Assembly (NCBI GenBank): GCA_903932385.1
Contig: CAIZGA010000164.1
Coordinates: 1-16,491, forward strand
Length of the DNA stretch: 16,491 nt
Reading direction: 5' to 3'
Source: an uncultured Acidobacteriota bacterium
GTDB taxonomy: Bacteria; Acidobacteriota; Terriglobia; Terriglobales; Acidobacteriaceae
Numbering within the stretch: position 1 is the stretch's first letter; each line of letters starts with the position of its first letter. Shown here piece by piece: positions 14,453-16,491 of the stretch. The notes under the pieces were generated by a model. It was not told the origin of the DNA, did not search any database, and saw only the letters and a program-made list of their open reading frames with translations. The position numbers and the translations under genes were made by a program.

Positions 14453-15775
14453 TTGAATCGTTATCTTTTGAAAGCAACCATTGTCGGCGCCCTCGGCGGC
14501 CTGCTCTTCGGTTTTGATACGGCCGTCATCGCCGGCACAACGCAGCAACTTACCCAGGTCTTCCACCTCACGGCAGACACACTCGGCTTGACGGTATTCA
14601 TCGGCTTGGTGGGAACCGTGGTCGGTGCCATGTGCTCCGGCTGGCTCGGCCAGAGAATCGGCGGTCGCGAAGCGCTGCGCATCATGGCCATCCTCTACAC
14701 CATCTCCGGAGTTGGCTGCGCCTTCGCCTGGAACTGGGACTCGCTGATGGTGGCGCGTTTCATCGCCGGCCTCGGCATCGGCGGATCGTCGGTACTCGGC
14801 CCGGTCTACATTGCGGAACTCGCACCGGCAAAATGGCGCGGGCGCATGGTCGGTCTCTTTCAAATCAATATTGTGGTCGGCATCCTGCTGGCTTATCTTT
14901 CCAACTTCATCATCTCCACGCTGCAGTTGGGCGTGAATGAATGGCGTGTCGAGTTCGGCGTCGCCATCTTGCCGTCGCTGATTTTTCTGCTCATGCTCTA
15001 CGGCATCCCGCGCAGCTCGCGCTGGCTGGTCACCACCAACCGCACCAATGAGGCGCTCGACGTACTTAAGTTGATGGGCTCGCCCAACTCTGAAGCCGAG
15101 CTGCAGGAAATCATCGATTCGATTCATCGTGAAAAAGGCGCGCCGCAGGAAAGCGTCTTCAAGCGCATGTACGCCATGCCGATTTTCCTCGCCATCTCCA
15201 TCGGCCTGCTGAACCAACTCTCCGGCATCAACGCCATTCTGTATTACTCCAACTTCATCTTCGCCTCCGCCGGCTTCAGCAAAATGAGCGGCGGCCTGCA
15301 AACGGTATTGATTGGCCTCTTCAACCTGCTGGCAACCTTCGTCGGCATGTCGCTGATTGACAAGCTGGGCCGCAAAACTCTACTGCTCATCGGCAGCGTG
15401 GGCATGGTGATAGCGCTCTCCGGCGTCGCTGGAATCTTCTTCACCAACAGCCATCAGAATCTGCTGGTTGTGATGCTGGTGATGTACATCCTCTTCTTCG
15501 CCATCTCGCAGGGCTCGGTCATCTGGGTTTACATCGCAGAAATTTTCCCCAACCGCGTGCGCTCCAAAGGCCAGAGCATCGGCACCTCGGCGCACTGGAT
15601 CAGCTGCGCGGTCATTACACTTTTCTTTCCGCATGTGGCGCAGCGTTCCGGTGGCATGCCGTTTGCCATCTTCGCCGGCATGATGGTGTTGCAGTTCTTC
15701 CTCGTACTTTTTGTTTTCCCGGAAACCAAAGGCGTTTCTCTGGAACAGATCCAGAAAAAACTCGGCATCGTGTAA
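14453..15775 (+). CDS. sugar-porter family MFS transporter (sugar:H+ symporter type)
   Basis: A 440-residue inner-membrane protein with about 12 hydrophobic spans, the size and layout of bacterial sugar:proton symporters (XylE/GlcP/IolT-like, PF00083), importing a monosaccharide or small sugar. Family signatures appear in order: GGLLFGFDTAVIAG (15-28) in TM1, GQRIGGREAL (66-75) in the TM2-3 loop, PVYIAELAPAKWRGRMV (117-133) after TM4, PRSSRWLV (186-193, for PESPRWL) at the end of TM6, NQLSGINAILYYS (254-266) in TM7, DKLGRK (303-308) in the TM8-9 loop, and PETKG (423-427) after TM12. The start is TTG, chosen for its ribosome site and the compact N-terminus it gives. It lies between the second sulfatase and a glycan-active secreted protein, so it probably imports the sugar they release (inference). 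Confidence 0.93.
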   Translation: MNRYLLKATIVGALGGLLFGFDTAVIAGTTQQLTQVFHLTADTLGLTVFIGLVGTVVGAMCSGWLGQRIGGREALRIMAILYTISGVGCAFAWNWDSLMVARFIAGLGIGGSSVLGPVYIAELAPAKWRGRMVGLFQINIVVGILLAYLSNFIISTLQLGVNEWRVEFGVAILPSLIFLLMLYGIPRSSRWLVTTNRTNEALDVLKLMGSPNSEAELQEIIDSIHREKGAPQESVFKRMYAMPIFLAISIGLLNQLSGINAILYYSNFIFASAGFSKMSGGLQTVLIGLFNLLATFVGMSLIDKLGRKTLLLIGSVGMVIALSGVAGIFFTNSHQNLLVVMLVMYILFFAISQGSVIWVYIAEIFPNRVRSKGQSIGTSAHWISCAVITLFFPHVAQRSGGMPFAIFAGMMVLQFFLVLFVFPETKGVSLEQIQKKLGIV

Positions 15776-15793
15776 CACAGGAGAAAGATCGTC

Positions 15794-16491
15794 ATGAACA
15801 GCAGGAAAGCCATGAACGTCGGCTCGAACTTGAAAAAATTTGTCCTACTTGGCACGCTGGCTGTTTTACAGCCAGCTTTGCTTTTTGCGCAATCCACCGC
15901 TGGCGATGTGGTTTTTCGCATCGGTGAATTCAACCGTTCCTCGGTGGAGCTGGCACCCGGCCGCCCTACGCATCCGGTGAACTACATCGTTTCGCAAAGC
16001 ACCGCCGCAAAAGATTGGTACGCCTCGCAGTCTGCGGTGTTGCCTGCGGATGCACAAAGCAGCAATCTCGACGCCGCGCCGCGCGCCATCACCTTCACGC
16101 TGCCCGCGCAGCCTGCCGCGCATTACAAACTGCATGTCGCTGTTCTGCTCGAAAATCCAGCCGCGCCCGCACTCAGTATCGTCATCAACGGTAAGCGTGG
16201 CCTCTTCTATCTGCATCCCAAACTCGATTACAACAATGGCGACCCGGGCAGCTCATCGTTCAACCCTGTCTACTCTTCCGCCGATGTTGAATTCATTCTG
16301 CCCGACGCTCTACTTCACGCCGGCAGCAACACCATCACGCTACAGGCCATTGAGCAGGCCGATGCAGAAGCACCCGAAGCCAACATCACCTACGATGCTA
16401 TCGAGCTCGATAAATCTTCCACCGCCGCGCCTGATTATTCTGCAACGGTAGAGCCTACCGTTTTCTTTAAGCAGGTGGATGGCATCCTGAA
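15794..16491 (+). CDS. secreted protein with N-terminal polysaccharide-lyase-4-like domain (3' end outside window)
   Basis: The frame is open from ATG 15794 to the window edge (232 codons). AGGAGA (15779-15784) precedes it by 9 bases, and the gene starts 18 bases after the transporter stop. A signal peptide covers about 1-33 (KKFVLLGTLAVLQPALLFAQ). The mature part begins VVFRIGEFNRSSVEL, the opening typical of PL4-type domains that carry a FxIGxxDxSSxEF motif. It continues with a beta-sandwich pattern: HYKLHVAVLLENP, LSIVINGKRGLFYLHP, LLHAGSNTITLQAIEQ and ITYDAIELD, matching the carbohydrate-binding domain III of rhamnogalacturonan lyases (PF14683). The same domain heads some large Acidobacteriota and Bacteroidota proteins, including GH38-like alpha-mannosidases, so the catalytic identity depends on the missing part. 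The context supports a role in glycan degradation. Confidence 0.75.
   Translation, partial: MNSRKAMNVGSNLKKFVLLGTLAVLQPALLFAQSTAGDVVFRIGEFNRSSVELAPGRPTHPVNYIVSQSTAAKDWYASQSAVLPADAQSSNLDAAPRAITFTLPAQPAAHYKLHVAVLLENPAAPALSIVINGKRGLFYLHPKLDYNNGDPGSSSFNPVYSSADVEFILPDALLHAGSNTITLQAIEQADAEAPEANITYDAIELDKSSTAAPDYSATVEPTVFFKQVDGIL

Noticed and set aside
14426..15301. 291-codon open frame antisense to the sugar transporter
   Set aside because: Rich in His, Asp, Gly and Arg as expected for the complement of membrane-protein codons; no family motif and no ribosome site.

Overview
The window reads as part of a chromosome from an Acidobacteriota soil-type bacterium (Terriglobia-like). This is an inference from protein style and gene mix, namely Tat-exported sulfatases, a UPF0182 membrane protein, secreted phosphoesterases and a glycan-degradation repertoire, together with moderately high GC and Shine-Dalgarno starts. 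No rRNA, tRNA, CRISPR array, insertion sequence or phage gene was seen. Coding density is very high and no gene-free stretch exceeds about 125 bases.

Left part (1-2040, + strand): the C-terminus of a SIS-domain sugar-phosphate isomerase or deglycase, a PfkB-family sugar kinase and a DeoR-family repressor form a tight cytoplasmic sugar-catabolism operon whose beginning lies outside the window. It meets, with a single base between the stop codons, a convergent gene (2042-4018, - strand) for a secreted clan GH-D (GH36-like) alpha-galactosidase-type glycosidase.

Middle (4019-9747): a 124-base divergent intergenic region separates the glycosidase from a + strand pair, a cytoplasmic amidohydrolase_2-family hydrolase and a Tat-exported formylglycine-type sulfatase. 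Convergent to these is a - strand pair: a secreted phospholipase C / acid phosphatase-type phosphoesterase followed, with a 13-base overlap, by an AapJ-like amino-acid substrate-binding protein that has no transporter partners nearby and lacks the usual carboxylate-binding Arg.

Right part (9748-16491, + strand): a 7-TM UPF0182 protein, a second Tat sulfatase of a different subtype, a 12-TM sugar-porter MFS transporter, and the N-terminal part of a secreted protein with a polysaccharide-lyase-4-like beta-sandwich domain.

Taken together, the genes suggest use of sulfated and/or galactose-containing glycans or glycosides: extracytoplasmic desulfation and glycosidic cleavage, uptake by the sugar porter, then isomerisation and phosphorylation in the cytoplasm under DeoR control. 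The substrate cannot be named from sequence alone. The phosphoesterase, orphan binding protein and UPF0182 gene look like neighbours rather than obvious members of that pathway. The enzyme that would mature the sulfatases (formylglycine-generating enzyme) is not in the window.
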